Shown one piece after another: positions 8,506 through 17,159 of a stretch of DNA of 64,000 nt (within the stretch, counting starts at the first letter, position 1; the number at the start of each line of letters is the position of its first letter). The stretch is from contig DASZZM010000068.1 in NCBI GenBank assembly GCA_035544895.1, positions 1 to 64,000 on the forward strand. Reading direction: 5' to 3'. Both the position numbers and the translations under genes were made by a program. The stretch is from JASLEW01 sp035544895. GTDB lineage: Bacteria; Acidobacteriota; Thermoanaerobaculia; Multivoradales; UBA5704. Under the pieces are notes generated by a model. It was not told the origin of the DNA and made no database searches. It saw only the letters and a program-made list of their open reading frames with translations.

Positions 8506-10069
8506 CGGCCCAAGGCGGCTGTTCGGCACCGACGGGATCCGCGCTCCCTTCGGCGAGCCGCCCCTCGACCGTCCGACGGTCACCGCGCTCGGCATGGAGC
8601 TCGCCGCCGCGCTCTGCGAGCGCCGCGGCGGCAGTCCTCGCGTCGTGCTCGGGGGCGATACGCGCGAGAGCACGCCCGAGATCTGCCGCTGGCTGGCCGA
8701 GGGGCTCGGCGCCGGCGGTGCCGCTCTGCGCTACGCGGGCGTAGTGCCGACCCCGGGAGTGGCCTGGCTGGTGCGCCGGCTGGGGGCGGCGGCCGGAGTG
8801 GTGGTTTCCGCCAGCCACAACCCCTATCCCGACAACGGTATCAAGCTGATCGACGCCCAGGGATTCAAGTGGAGTGAAGCGGCGGAAGCGGCGCTCGAGC
8901 GGCGGCTGCGCACGGCGCTGGGTAGGGACCCAGCGCCTTCCGATGGATCGCTGGGCAGGGACCCGGTGCCGCCGTCCGATGGATCGCTGGGCAGGGACCC
9001 GGTGCCGTCCGATGGATCGCTGGGCAGGGACCCGGCGCCGTCCGATGGATTGCCGCGGCGGGCGCAGCCCCTGGCTTGCGAGCTGACGGCCGAGGGCGAG
9101 CTCCAGGAGAGCTATCTACGCTATCTGGCAGGAAGCGTCCCGAGCAGTGCCGTGGCGGCGGCGCACGGTCCCCCGCCGGCGGGTGGTGAACCCGGCGGCC
9201 GTCTGGGCGGCGATGCATCCGGCCACCGGCAACCGCTGGCCGGTCTTCACGTCGTGCTCGACACCGGCAACGGGGCCGCGTCGGCCTATGCCGGCGAGCT
9301 GTTCCGCCGGCTCGGCGCGCGCACCACCGTGCTCTCGGCGGCACCGGACGGCCGCAACGTCAACCTGGACTGCGGCTCGACGGCGCCCGAGAAGGTCGCC
9401 GCGGCCACGCTCGCCGCCGGCGCCGACTTAGGGGCCGCTTTCGACGGCGACGCCGACCGCTGCATAATGGCCGACGAGCGCGGCGAAGTGCGCGACGGCG
9501 ACGCCACCCTCTATCTGTGGGCAACCTCCCTGCACCGCGCCGGCAGGCTCCATCCCCCGCGCATCGTCGCCACTTCGATGAGCAATCTCGGCCTGGAGCG
9601 CGCCGCCGCGTGCGCCGGCATCGAAGTGGTGCGCTGCGGAGTCGGCGACCGCTCTGTGGTCGAAGCCATGCTGAGTGAAGGTATCCGGCTCGGCGGCGAG
9701 CAGTCCGGCCACCTCGTCCACCTTGGCCTCAGCTCGACCGGCGACGGCCTGCTCACCGCGGTCCAGATCGCCTGCCTGGTGCGCCAGGCCAGGCAGCCCC
9801 TCTCGGCGCTCCTCGCCGGTTTTCGCCGCTACCCCCAGGTACTGCTCAACGTGCCAGTGGCGCGCAAGCCCGAGCTCGCCAACTTGCCGCGCGTCGCCGC
9901 CGCCGCCAGGTCCGTCGAAGAGCGGCTCGGCCACGACGGCCGCCTGGTGCTGCGCTACAGCGGCACCGAGCCCCTCGCCCGCGTCATGATCGAAGGCCCC
10001 GACCAGGCCGAGATCGAGGGGATGGCCAGGGAGCTGGCAGCGGTCATCGGTGAAGAGCTCAGAGCTTAG
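8489..10069 (+). CDS. glmM: phosphoglucosamine mutase with in-frame repeat insertions
   Basis: Interconverts glucosamine-6-P and glucosamine-1-P for UDP-GlcNAc synthesis. All signatures are present: FGTDGIR near the N terminus, the catalytic serine loop SASHNP (Ser at residue 109 with this start), metal loop DGDADR, sugar loop GEQSGH and phosphate loop RYSGTEP. The protein is about 526 residues against about 445 in the family. The excess is four in-frame copies of a 33-36 bp repeat (8918-9052) and a Gly/Pro-rich linker near 9150-9235. No ATG, GTG or TTG lies between the upstream stop (8426) and FGTDGIR. The best candidate is CTG 8489, with AGAAGGG 8 nt upstream, inside the cdaR 3' end. Confidence 0.9.
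   Translation: MRQGDSGPRRLFGTDGIRAPFGEPPLDRPTVTALGMELAAALCERRGGSPRVVLGGDTRESTPEICRWLAEGLGAGGAALRYAGVVPTPGVAWLVRRLGAAAGVVVSASHNPYPDNGIKLIDAQGFKWSEAAEAALERRLRTALGRDPAPSDGSLGRDPVPPSDGSLGRDPVPSDGSLGRDPAPSDGLPRRAQPLACELTAEGELQESYLRYLAGSVPSSAVAAAHGPPPAGGEPGGRLGGDASGHRQPLAGLHVVLDTGNGAASAYAGELFRRLGARTTVLSAAPDGRNVNLDCGSTAPEKVAAATLAAGADLGAAFDGDADRCIMADERGEVRDGDATLYLWATSLHRAGRLHPPRIVATSMSNLGLERAAACAGIEVVRCGVGDRSVVEAMLSEGIRLGGEQSGHLVHLGLSSTGDGLLTAVQIACLVRQARQPLSALLAGFRRYPQVLLNVPVARKPELANLPRVAAAARSVEERLGHDGRLVLRYSGTEPLARVMIEGPDQAEIEGMARELAAVIGEELRA
8918..9052 (-). repeat. R2 repeat: four in-frame tandem units within glmM
   Basis: Four units of 33, 36, 33 and 33 bp, each starting GCTGGGYAGGGACCC and ending TCCGATGGAT(C/T). 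All lengths are multiples of three, so the array encodes four copies of an LGRDPxPSDGS-like peptide. Read on the minus strand the unit matches the tandem units upstream of the PepSY-like gene (ATCBATCGG ... GCGCCGGGTCCCTGCCC). Confidence 0.85.
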
Positions 10070-10803
10070 TTCTTAGGCGCCATGGCGGCGAGCATCTCGC
10101 GGACGGCGGCGGCCATGCCGACGAGGATGGCGCGTGCGACGATGGAGTGGCCGATGTTGAGCTCGACGATGCGCGGGATCGAGATGATGCCGCCGACGTT
10201 GGCGGTGGTCAGGCCGTGGCCGGCGTAGACCGCGAAGCCGCGCGTCCCGCCGCTCTCGGCCGCCTCGGCGATCTTGGCCAGCTCGAGAGCCGCTTCGGCG
10301 GGATCGGCGGCCCTGGTGTAGGAGTCGGTGTTGATCTCGAAGCCGGCGATCTCGCGCGGGCTGGCGAGGCGGGCGAGCGCGGCGATCTGGCGCGGATCGG
10401 GGTCGAGGAAGAGCGACACCGCGATGCCGGCTTGGGCCAGCCGCTCGGCTATGACCATGGAGCGCAGGCCGTGGTGCAGCAGGTCGAGCCCTCCCTCGGT
10501 GGTGACCTCTTCCGGCCGCTCGGGCACCAGGGTCGCCTGGTGGGGGCGCACGCGCAACGCCACGGTCAGCATCTCCTCGGCGGTCGACATCTCCAGGTTG
10601 AGCTTGCCGCGCACGCCGGCGCGCAGCCGCTCGACGTCGCTCTCCTGGATGTGACGGCGGTCGACGCGCAAGTGCACGGTGATTCCGGACGCGCCCGCCT
10701 CCTCGGCGGTGCGCGCCGCCTCTTCGGGGTCAGGGTAGGGCGTCCGCCGCGCCTGCCGCAGCGTCGCCACGTGATCGACATTGACCGAGAGCTTGACGCT
10801 CAT
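10066..10803 (-). CDS. pdxJ: pyridoxine 5'-phosphate synthase
   Basis: A 245-residue enzyme that condenses 1-deoxyxylulose-5-P with 3-amino-2-oxopropyl phosphate in the deoxyxylulose-dependent vitamin B6 pathway. Family landmarks are KLSVNVDHVATLRQAR at the N terminus, ITVHLRVDRRHIQ, LNLEM, VTTEGGLDL, SLFLDPD and YAGHGLT. The ATG at 10803 gives the usual N terminus. It is convergent with glmM and the two stop codons interleave (10066-10069). pdxJ follows glmM in several lineages but usually on the same strand. Confidence 0.95.
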   Translation of the reverse strand: MSVKLSVNVDHVATLRQARRTPYPDPEEAARTAEEAGASGITVHLRVDRRHIQESDVERLRAGVRGKLNLEMSTAEEMLTVALRVRPHQATLVPERPEEVTTEGGLDLLHHGLRSMVIAERLAQAGIAVSLFLDPDPRQIAALARLASPREIAGFEINTDSYTRAADPAEAALELAKIAEAAESGGTRGFAVYAGHGLTTANVGGIISIPRIVELNIGHSIVARAILVGMAAAVREMLAAMAPKN

Positions 10804-10828
10804 GTCGCACTCGTGAGGCGGCGCCGCC

Positions 10829-11044
10829 TCACCGTTCGATTTCGAGGTCCTTCGCCGGCGGCACCTCGGGCTCGCAGGCGATGAGCACCGTCCCGATGAC
10901 CGGGAAGAAGGTGCGGTGGAGCTTGTCCCCGAAGTAGCAGTTCACCTCGTAGTAGCCGTTGGGGTTGATCTGAATGAGGGTTCCCTTGCTCCCCTTGGCC
11001 CCCAGGGTGTCGTTGTGGATCAGCACCTCAGCCGGTAGTTCCAT
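10829..11044 (-). CDS. small conserved protein of unknown function
   Basis: A 71-residue soluble protein (MELPAEVLIHNDTLGAKG ... PPAKDLEIER). No family is recognised. The composition is that of a small beta-rich domain (TLIQINPNGYYEVNCYFGDKLHRTFFP). The ATG at 11044 is preceded by GGGGGAAAGGTG, a good ribosome site. It is 25 nt upstream of pdxJ on the same strand, so the two are probably cotranscribed. Confidence 0.6.
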   Translation of the reverse strand: MELPAEVLIHNDTLGAKGSKGTLIQINPNGYYEVNCYFGDKLHRTFFPVIGTVLIACEPEVPPAKDLEIER

Positions 11045-11100
11045 CACCTTTCCCCCTGTTCCCTCCAAGCCTCCACCCGCCGTGTCGCCCGAGGGACACT

Positions 11101-11214
11101 GCGATGTGGCGATGGTGGACTACTCAAAGCATCTATTGGATCTCCCCCCGCAACCCCTCGATCCCCTTCCCACCCCTCCGGGGGGGAAGGGGACGCCCCC
11201 ACCCCTTGCGCGCC
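11101..11214 (+). repeat. R1 dispersed intergenic repeat, copy A
   Basis: Begins GCGATGTGGCG, then TACTCAAAGCATCTATTGG, then CCCCCCGCAACCCCTCGATC, then a G/C hairpin (CCTTCCC ... GGGGGGGAAGG) and GACGCCCCC. It is nearly identical to copy C at 54693 and closely related to copies B and D. It fills the gap between the response-regulator gene and the small gene next to pdxJ. Confidence 0.85.
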
Positions 11215-11225
11215 TAGTTTCGCCC

Positions 11226-12611
11226 TTAGTCTTGCAGAAAGCCTTCGTCCTTGTACTCTTTGAGCTTGCGTTGCAGCGTGCGCAGCCCGATCCCCAGGAT
11301 GTCGGCGGCCCGGGCGCGATGCCCGCCGGTGCGGCTGAGGGTCTCGAGGATGGCCTGGCGCTCGATCTCCGCCATGGTGCGCGGCTCGCCGGCCACCGAC
11401 TGCACCGGCGCGCCGGCGGTCGACAGCGTCGAGGCCTGCCGCACCTCGGCAGGCAGGTCGTTCGGCGTGACCTCCCCGTCCTGGTGGAAGACCACCACCG
11501 ATTCCATCATGTTCTTGAGCTCTCGCACGTTGCCCGGCCAGCTGTAGCGAGACAGCAGCTCCATGGCCTCCGGCGACAGCGTCTTCGGCGGTTTGCCGTG
11601 CTCCTGGCAGAACTGGCCGAGGAAGTGCTCGAGCAGCTGCGGGATGTCGCCCGGCCGCTCCCGCAGCGGCGGGATGCGCAGCGTCACCACCTTCAGGCGA
11701 TAGTACAGATCCTCGCGGAACCGCCCCTCTGCGACCTCCTTTTCGAGGTCGCGGTTGGTGGCCGTGATGAGCCGGAAATCCACGTCGATCAGCTCGCTGC
11801 CGCCGACCCGCATCACCTGCCTCACCTCGAGAACGCGCAGCAGCTTGACCTGCAGCTCCGGGTAGAGCTCGCTGATCTCGTCGAGGAACAGGCTGCCGCG
11901 ATGGGCGAGCTCGAACTTGCCGATCTTGCGCGCCACGGCGCCGGTGAAGGCGCCGCGCTCGTGGCCGAACAGCTCGCTCTCCAAAATGTCGCTGGGGATG
12001 GCGCCGCAGTTGATGGCCAGGAAACGCTCGTTGCGCCGCGGGCTGGCGCGATGCAGCGCGTTGGCCACCAGCTCTTTGCCCGTGCCGCTCTCGCCGGCGA
12101 TGAGCACGCTCGAGCGGGTGGGGGCGACGAGCTTCATCTGCTCGAAGAGCCTCTCCATCGCCGCCGAGCGGCCGAGGATGCTCTCGAAGCCGTAGCGCTT
12201 GTCGAGCATCTCGCGGAGGTTGGTGACCTCCTCGCGCAGCCGCTCTTTCTCGACCAGATTGTTGACCCGCTGGCGCAGCTCGTAGAGATCGACCGGCTTG
12301 GTCAGGTAGTCGTCGGCACCCACCCGCATGGCTTCGACCGCCGACTCGATCGAGCCGTAGCCGGTCACCAGGATGACCTTGACGTCGTACTTGCGCTCGC
12401 GTACCTCGTTGAGAAATGCCAGGCCGTCCATGCCAGGCATGCGCAGGTCGCACACCGCGATCTGAACGCCGTCGTTTTCCTCCAGGAAGTCGAGGGCTCC
12501 CTTGGCTTCGTCGAACGTGCGCACCGCGAGGCCCGCTTTCTCGATGGCGATGGCCATCGACTCGCGCGAGCCGGCCTCGTCGTCGATCACCAGGACCAGA
12601 GGCCGCTCCAT
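11226..12611 (-). CDS. NtrC-family sigma-54-dependent response regulator
   Basis: A 461-residue regulator. The receiver domain (about 1-120) has the acidic pocket VIDDE, phospho-acceptor Asp in VCDLRMPGMDG and the conserved Lys in LTKPVD. The AAA+ domain has Walker A GESGTGKE, the sigma-54 contact loop GAFTGA, Walker B SLFLDEI and the R-finger region. A Fis-type HTH (ETLSRTGGHRARAADILGIGLRTLQRKLKEYK) closes it. It should activate RNA polymerase-sigma54 after phosphorylation by a histidine kinase, which is not in the window. ATG 12611 is used; ATG 12632 is the alternative. It is divergent from the helicase gene. Confidence 0.93.
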   Translation of the reverse strand: MERPLVLVIDDEAGSRESMAIAIEKAGLAVRTFDEAKGALDFLEENDGVQIAVCDLRMPGMDGLAFLNEVRERKYDVKVILVTGYGSIESAVEAMRVGADDYLTKPVDLYELRQRVNNLVEKERLREEVTNLREMLDKRYGFESILGRSAAMERLFEQMKLVAPTRSSVLIAGESGTGKELVANALHRASPRRNERFLAINCGAIPSDILESELFGHERGAFTGAVARKIGKFELAHRGSLFLDEISELYPELQVKLLRVLEVRQVMRVGGSELIDVDFRLITATNRDLEKEVAEGRFREDLYYRLKVVTLRIPPLRERPGDIPQLLEHFLGQFCQEHGKPPKTLSPEAMELLSRYSWPGNVRELKNMMESVVVFHQDGEVTPNDLPAEVRQASTLSTAGAPVQSVAGEPRTMAEIERQAILETLSRTGGHRARAADILGIGLRTLQRKLKEYKDEGFLQD

Positions 12612-12694
12612 TATGCGGTCATTTTGGCACATTCGCCCTGGAGGGTCGATACGCGGGTGCCGGCTGACGTAAACTCTTGAATGCCCTTCACCTT

Positions 12695-14962
12695 ATGCAG
12701 GCACCCCCCGCAACTGTGACTCCCCCGGATGGTCCGACCGTCCTCGAAGGCGCGCTCGAGCGTATCGTCTATGCCAACGAAGAGAACGGCTGGACCGTCA
12801 TTCGCCTGGCTCTGCCGGGACGAGATGAGCGGGTGACCGCGGTGGGCACTCTCCCCGGCATAAGGCTCGGAGAGAGACTGCGCCTGACCGGGACCTGGGT
12901 CGAGGACCCTCGCCACGGGCGGCAATTCCAGGCCACCTCCTACGCCACGGTGGCCCCGTCCACCGTCAAGGGCATCAAGAAATACCTCGCGTCCGGGCTG
13001 ATCCGCGGCATCGGAGAGGGAATGGCCTCGCGCCTGGTGGCCGCCTTCGGCCTCGCGACCCTGGAGGTCATCGAGAAACACCCGGAGCGCCTGGCGGAGG
13101 TCGCCGGGATCGGACCCAAGCGCAGCGCCGAGATCCTGCGCGCCTGGCAAGAGCAGCACGGCATCAAGGAAGTCATGGTGTTCCTCCAGTCGCACGACGT
13201 CTCCACTCACCAGGCGAGAAAGATCTGGAAGACCTACGGGCCGCAGGCGGTCAGGCTGGTGAGCGAGAACCCTTACCGTCTTGCCGGCGACATCTACGGC
13301 ATCGGATTTTCGACCGCCGACAAGATCGCCGCGGCGCTCGGCGTGTCGCGCAGCGCTCCGCAGCGCATCGAGGCCGGCGCGCTCCACCTGCTGGCCGAAG
13401 CCGCCGACCGCGGACACCTCTTCCTGCCGCGCGGCCGGCTGGTCGAGGAGGGCGAGAGCCTGCTCGGCGCCGCCGCAGAGCGCGTCGAGGAGGCGGTCGG
13501 CGCTCTCGCCGCCGGCGGGCAGGTGGTGGTCGAACCGCTGGCGGACGGCGACGCCGCGGTCTACCTGAAGGCGCTGCATGCCGCCGAGGCGGGAGTGGCC
13601 GAGCGCGTGCGCGCCCTGCTGGCGCACGCCGCCCGGCAGCTCGAGATCGACGAGGAGCGGGCGCTCGACTGGTTCGAGAAAAGCGAGAGGATCGCCCTGG
13701 CGCCGCAACAGCGGCAGGCGGTCCGCAGCGGGCTCAGCGCCAAGATGCTGGTGATCACCGGCGGCCCCGGCACCGGCAAGACGACCCTGGTGCGCGGGCT
13801 GGTCAAGATCCTCGCCAAGAAAAACCAGCGCATCCTGCTCGCCGCACCGACCGGCCGGGCGGCCAAGCGGCTTGCCGAGGCGACCGGCGCCGAGGCGAGC
13901 ACACTGCACCGGCTGCTCGAATGGAACCCGCGGACCCATGGCTTCGAGCGCAATCGCGAGCGCCCGCTGACCTGCGACCTGCTGATCGTCGACGAGGCGT
14001 CGATGCTCGACTCGGTGCTCGCCTATCACCTGCTCAAGGCGCTGCCCGACCGCGGGCGGCTGGTGCTGGTGGGCGACGTCGACCAGCTCCCCTCGGTCGG
14101 CCCCGGCCAGGTCCTCGCCGACCTCATTCGCTCCCAGGCGGTCGAAGTGGTACGCCTGAGCGAGATCTTCCGCCAGGCCGAGCGCAGCATGATCGTGGTC
14201 AACGCCCACCGTGTCCAGGCGGGGAAGATGCCCTTGCTGGAGCACTCCCGGCGTCCGGAGGGGCCGGGGGGGCAGGAGGCGCTACAGGGGCCGGTGGGGG
14301 CGGACGCCGCTGCTGGCACGGGGGGCGACTTCTTCTTCATCGACCGCCGCAGGCCGGAAGAGGTGCTGCAGACCATCATCCAGCTCGTCGCGCGGCGCAT
14401 TCCGGCGAGCTTCGGCCTCGATCCTTTCGAGCAGATTCAGGTGCTGGCGCCGATGAAGCGCGGCCTGCTGGGCACCAACAACCTCAACACCGTGCTGCGC
14501 GACCTGCTCAACCCCCACGGCAAGACGTTGACTCGCGGCAGCCACAGCCTGCGCCTGGGCGACAAGGTGATGCAGGTGCGCAATAACTATGACCTGGAAG
14601 TGTGGAACGGCGATATCGGCAGGGTGACCGCCATCGACGAGATCGACGAGATCCTGCAGGTGACCATCGACGGCCGGCCGGTCGATTACAAGCTCGCGGC
14701 GATGGACGAGCTGGCCCTTGCCTACGCCTGCTCGATCCACAAGGCGCAAGGGAGCGAGTACCCGTGCGTGGTCATCCCGCTGCACACGCAGAACTACGTC
14801 ATGCTGCAGCGCAACCTCCTCTACACCGGCATCACTCGCGCCAAGCGCCTGGCCATCCTGGTCGGCGAGCCCCGCGCCCTGGCGCTGGCGGTCGCCAACC
14901 GCCGCTCCCACGGCCGCTTCACCCGCCTGGCCGAACGCCTGGTCGGGGCGCCCGGCGACTAG
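12695..14962 (+). CDS. recD2: RecD2-like ATP-dependent DNA helicase
   Basis: A superfamily 1B 5'-3' helicase of the RecD2/TraA type, about 755 residues, acting in DNA repair without RecBC. The N-terminal OB-like segment (LERIVYANEENGWTVIRL) and helix-hairpin-helix repeats (IRGIGEG, VAGIGPKRS, IYGIGFSTAD) precede the motor. Walker A is GGPGTGKT and Walker B is LLIVDEASMLD. Motif VI is close to SIHKAQGSEYP, and the C-terminal TGITRAKR is present. A Gly-rich insertion lies around 14255-14325. The frame also offers TTG 12677; ATG 12695 is preferred because a TAAACT box lies at 12670-12675. No Shine-Dalgarno is seen. Confidence 0.9.
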   Translation: MQAPPATVTPPDGPTVLEGALERIVYANEENGWTVIRLALPGRDERVTAVGTLPGIRLGERLRLTGTWVEDPRHGRQFQATSYATVAPSTVKGIKKYLASGLIRGIGEGMASRLVAAFGLATLEVIEKHPERLAEVAGIGPKRSAEILRAWQEQHGIKEVMVFLQSHDVSTHQARKIWKTYGPQAVRLVSENPYRLAGDIYGIGFSTADKIAAALGVSRSAPQRIEAGALHLLAEAADRGHLFLPRGRLVEEGESLLGAAAERVEEAVGALAAGGQVVVEPLADGDAAVYLKALHAAEAGVAERVRALLAHAARQLEIDEERALDWFEKSERIALAPQQRQAVRSGLSAKMLVITGGPGTGKTTLVRGLVKILAKKNQRILLAAPTGRAAKRLAEATGAEASTLHRLLEWNPRTHGFERNRERPLTCDLLIVDEASMLDSVLAYHLLKALPDRGRLVLVGDVDQLPSVGPGQVLADLIRSQAVEVVRLSEIFRQAERSMIVVNAHRVQAGKMPLLEHSRRPEGPGGQEALQGPVGADAAAGTGGDFFFIDRRRPEEVLQTIIQLVARRIPASFGLDPFEQIQVLAPMKRGLLGTNNLNTVLRDLLNPHGKTLTRGSHSLRLGDKVMQVRNNYDLEVWNGDIGRVTAIDEIDEILQVTIDGRPVDYKLAAMDELALAYACSIHKAQGSEYPCVVIPLHTQNYVMLQRNLLYTGITRAKRLAILVGEPRALALAVANRRSHGRFTRLAERLVGAPGD

Positions 14963-14966
14963 TGCC

Positions 14967-16592
14967 CTACCCTTCCGGTGGCGGTGGCTGGGCCGGGGAC
15001 TCGTGCGTCGCCGGGGCCGCGGGATTGGGCGGCGAGGGCGCAGGAGCGCCGGGCTGCAGGCGCCGGCGCCGCGGGCGGTTGGTCAGGGCGAACAGGATCA
15101 CCGCTCCGAAACCCACCGTCCCGGCCACGTAGCGGACGCCGGCGCCGAAGAGCAGGAAGATCAACCCGATCGGGTGCAGGGGTCCGCCCGCCGCGGCAAA
15201 GAAGCGTCCGATCAAGGACCAGATCTCGACGACGAAGAGCCCGATCAAGGCAGCGGCATAAGGTCCGCCGAAGCTGCGGGTGAAGCGCACCTCCATCCAG
15301 CGGCCCAACCGCAGGCAGACCGCCGCGAAACCGACCAGGCCGGCCACGATCAAGGCGAGGAAGACGAACGGGTAGAGCAGGAACAGCGCGCAGCCGATGA
15401 TCGAGATGACCAGCAGGACGGTGACCACCGCCAGCAGAGGCAGAAAGAGGATCTGTCCGGCCAGGCCGACGGCGCCGGCCTTCCACGGCTCGGCGACGAT
15501 CAGGACGTCGAGGCGCTCGACGGTGGGACGCGCGACCAGCAGGATCAGGCAGACGATCAAGGCGACCACCAGCACGCGGATCATCGACCAGAACAGGGAG
15601 ACCGCGTGACCCAGGGAGAAACCCCATCCCCATGGGAGCCCGTCGTCCACGTCGTGGCCCCACCACTTGAACGGCATGACCCCGGGAGCGTCCGAGGTGC
15701 TGCCGTGGACCTTGGCGCCGGGCGCGCGCACGATGGTGCCGCCGACGCTCTTGACGTCGCCCATGACCTCGGAGGTCGGCCCCAGGTGGATGTTGCCGCC
15801 AACCGCCTTCACGTCGCCTCCGACACGGCCGTTGATGCGCACCGGGCCGCCGACCGCCGAGACGTCCCGGGTCACCTCGCCGTCGATGCGCACGGGACCG
15901 CCGAAGGCCACCACTTCTTCGGCCACTTCGTCCTTGCTGACCGTGACCGGACCGGCGAAGCGCACGCGGCTGCCCGAGCTGACGTGACGGTGCGGCTTGG
16001 TCGGCTCGGGAGGCTGTGGCTGCTCGGGAGCCTCGGCGGTTGTCTCCGGCGGCTGCGGCGGCTCTGGAGTCACGGGAGCCGGGGGGGCCGCGGGCGCTGC
16101 ATCGCGACCCTGGTCGGCGGGGGAGGTCCCCGGCGCCGGCTGCGCACGGCCGGCCCCCCCGCCGGCGATCTCGGGTGCCGGAGACAGCTCTCTCTTGAGT
16201 CCGAACAGGACTTGGCGATCGGCGGGCAGCAGGGCGTGAAGGCGCAGGACCGGCTCAGCGCCGTCCTCGCCCAGCCAGGAGCGCAGCACCTCGGGGCTCA
16301 CCCGCGCGCCGTTGACCACCAGGGAGTCGCCGCTCACCTCGATGGACTTGACGCCGAGCCTCTCGACCCGCGGCCTGAGCAATACCCCATCGAGAATCGG
16401 CAGGGCCTCGTAGCGCCTCTCGAGGCTCTGTCGCAGCTCGCGCCGTGAGGCGTCATCGGACACCGCTCCGGCCGCGCCGCTCGCGGCCCGGGACCGCGGC
16501 GTCTGGCCGATGGCCGGCAAGGAAAGGGCCAGACAAAGAGAAACTCCGCACATCAGCGCGGAAGGAAAAAGTCGATCAGATGGGGTCCGCAT
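14967..16592 (-). CDS. membrane protein with bactofilin-like repeats
   Basis: A 541-residue protein. It has a signal peptide (LFPSALMCGVSLCLALSLPA), a mixed region, a Pro-rich linker (about 150-210), then short beta repeats of the polymer-forming/bactofilin kind (VAFGGPVRIDGEVTRDVSAVGGPVRING in outline, repeated about four times). About five hydrophobic helices and a Pro-rich tail follow. The ATG at 16592 has AGGAGGTG 5 nt upstream. It overlaps the anti-sigma-like gene by 17 nt and is third in an operon begun by an ECF sigma factor. It may be an envelope structural or sensing partner. Its exact role is unknown. Confidence 0.75.
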   Translation of the reverse strand: MRTPSDRLFPSALMCGVSLCLALSLPAIGQTPRSRAASGAAGAVSDDASRRELRQSLERRYEALPILDGVLLRPRVERLGVKSIEVSGDSLVVNGARVSPEVLRSWLGEDGAEPVLRLHALLPADRQVLFGLKRELSPAPEIAGGGAGRAQPAPGTSPADQGRDAAPAAPPAPVTPEPPQPPETTAEAPEQPQPPEPTKPHRHVSSGSRVRFAGPVTVSKDEVAEEVVAFGGPVRIDGEVTRDVSAVGGPVRINGRVGGDVKAVGGNIHLGPTSEVMGDVKSVGGTIVRAPGAKVHGSTSDAPGVMPFKWWGHDVDDGLPWGWGFSLGHAVSLFWSMIRVLVVALIVCLILLVARPTVERLDVLIVAEPWKAGAVGLAGQILFLPLLAVVTVLLVISIIGCALFLLYPFVFLALIVAGLVGFAAVCLRLGRWMEVRFTRSFGGPYAAALIGLFVVEIWSLIGRFFAAAGGPLHPIGLIFLLFGAGVRYVAGTVGFGAVILFALTNRPRRRRLQPGAPAPSPPNPAAPATHESPAQPPPPEG

Positions 16593-17124
16593 AGACCCAC
16601 CTCCTGTCACGTCGGATGAGCTCACGAAGGGAACGTAGAGCCAGGGCCGAGACGGCCAGGCACGCCGCGGCCAAGGCCAGGACCGGCGGCGTCGCCAGCG
16701 GCTCGGCCAAGGCGCTGCCGAGCAGCACCAGCTTCTCGCCCAGGCCGAGCGCAGAGAGCACCCAGAGGTTGAGCGCGGTCAAGAAGTCAGCGCCGTTCTG
16801 GACGAGAGCGGTGAGCAGCGTGGCGCCGGAGAGCGCCTGTAAAGCGGCCGGCAGCCAGAGCAGGCCATAGGCCGCGGCGGCGAAGCTGGCCGCCAGGGCA
16901 GCACGCTGCCAGCGCGCGGCGAAGAGCCGCCGCTCCGGGCCGGCAGCGGGTGCGGCCTGCGCCCGCGCTTGCGCCAGCACGCGCTGCGCAAAGCCCGCCG
17001 GCGGCGCCAGCGGTTCGAGGACTTGCAGCACCTCGCGCAGGGCGGCCTCCGCCGCCTCGGTCTCGCCGGCCTTTTCGGCGGCGAGCCAGCGCAGCAGGGT
17101 TTGGGGTTTGCGGGACGATTTCAT
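16576..17124 (-). CDS. putative membrane anti-sigma factor
   Basis: A 182-residue protein between an ECF sigma gene and a membrane protein gene. A cytoplasmic, Ala/Glu-rich N-terminal half (about 1-65) is followed by hydrophobic segments (WQRAALAASFAAAAYGLLWL, LVLLGSALAEPL, PVLALAAACLAVSALAL). It has no HxxxCxxC zinc anti-sigma motif. The anti-sigma role is inferred from position and topology only. Confidence 0.6.
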   Translation of the reverse strand: MKSSRKPQTLLRWLAAEKAGETEAAEAALREVLQVLEPLAPPAGFAQRVLAQARAQAAPAAGPERRLFAARWQRAALAASFAAAAYGLLWLPAALQALSGATLLTALVQNGADFLTALNLWVLSALGLGEKLVLLGSALAEPLATPPVLALAAACLAVSALALRSLRELIRRDRRWVYADPI

Positions 17125-17159
17125 GTTTCTCTGCGTGCGCAGCTCCTGTCCAAGCCACC

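Noticed and set aside
10974..12680. A 568-codon frame over the response-regulator gene
   Set aside because: Antisense to a full NtrC-family regulator; its start lies in an R1 repeat and its translation has no domain.
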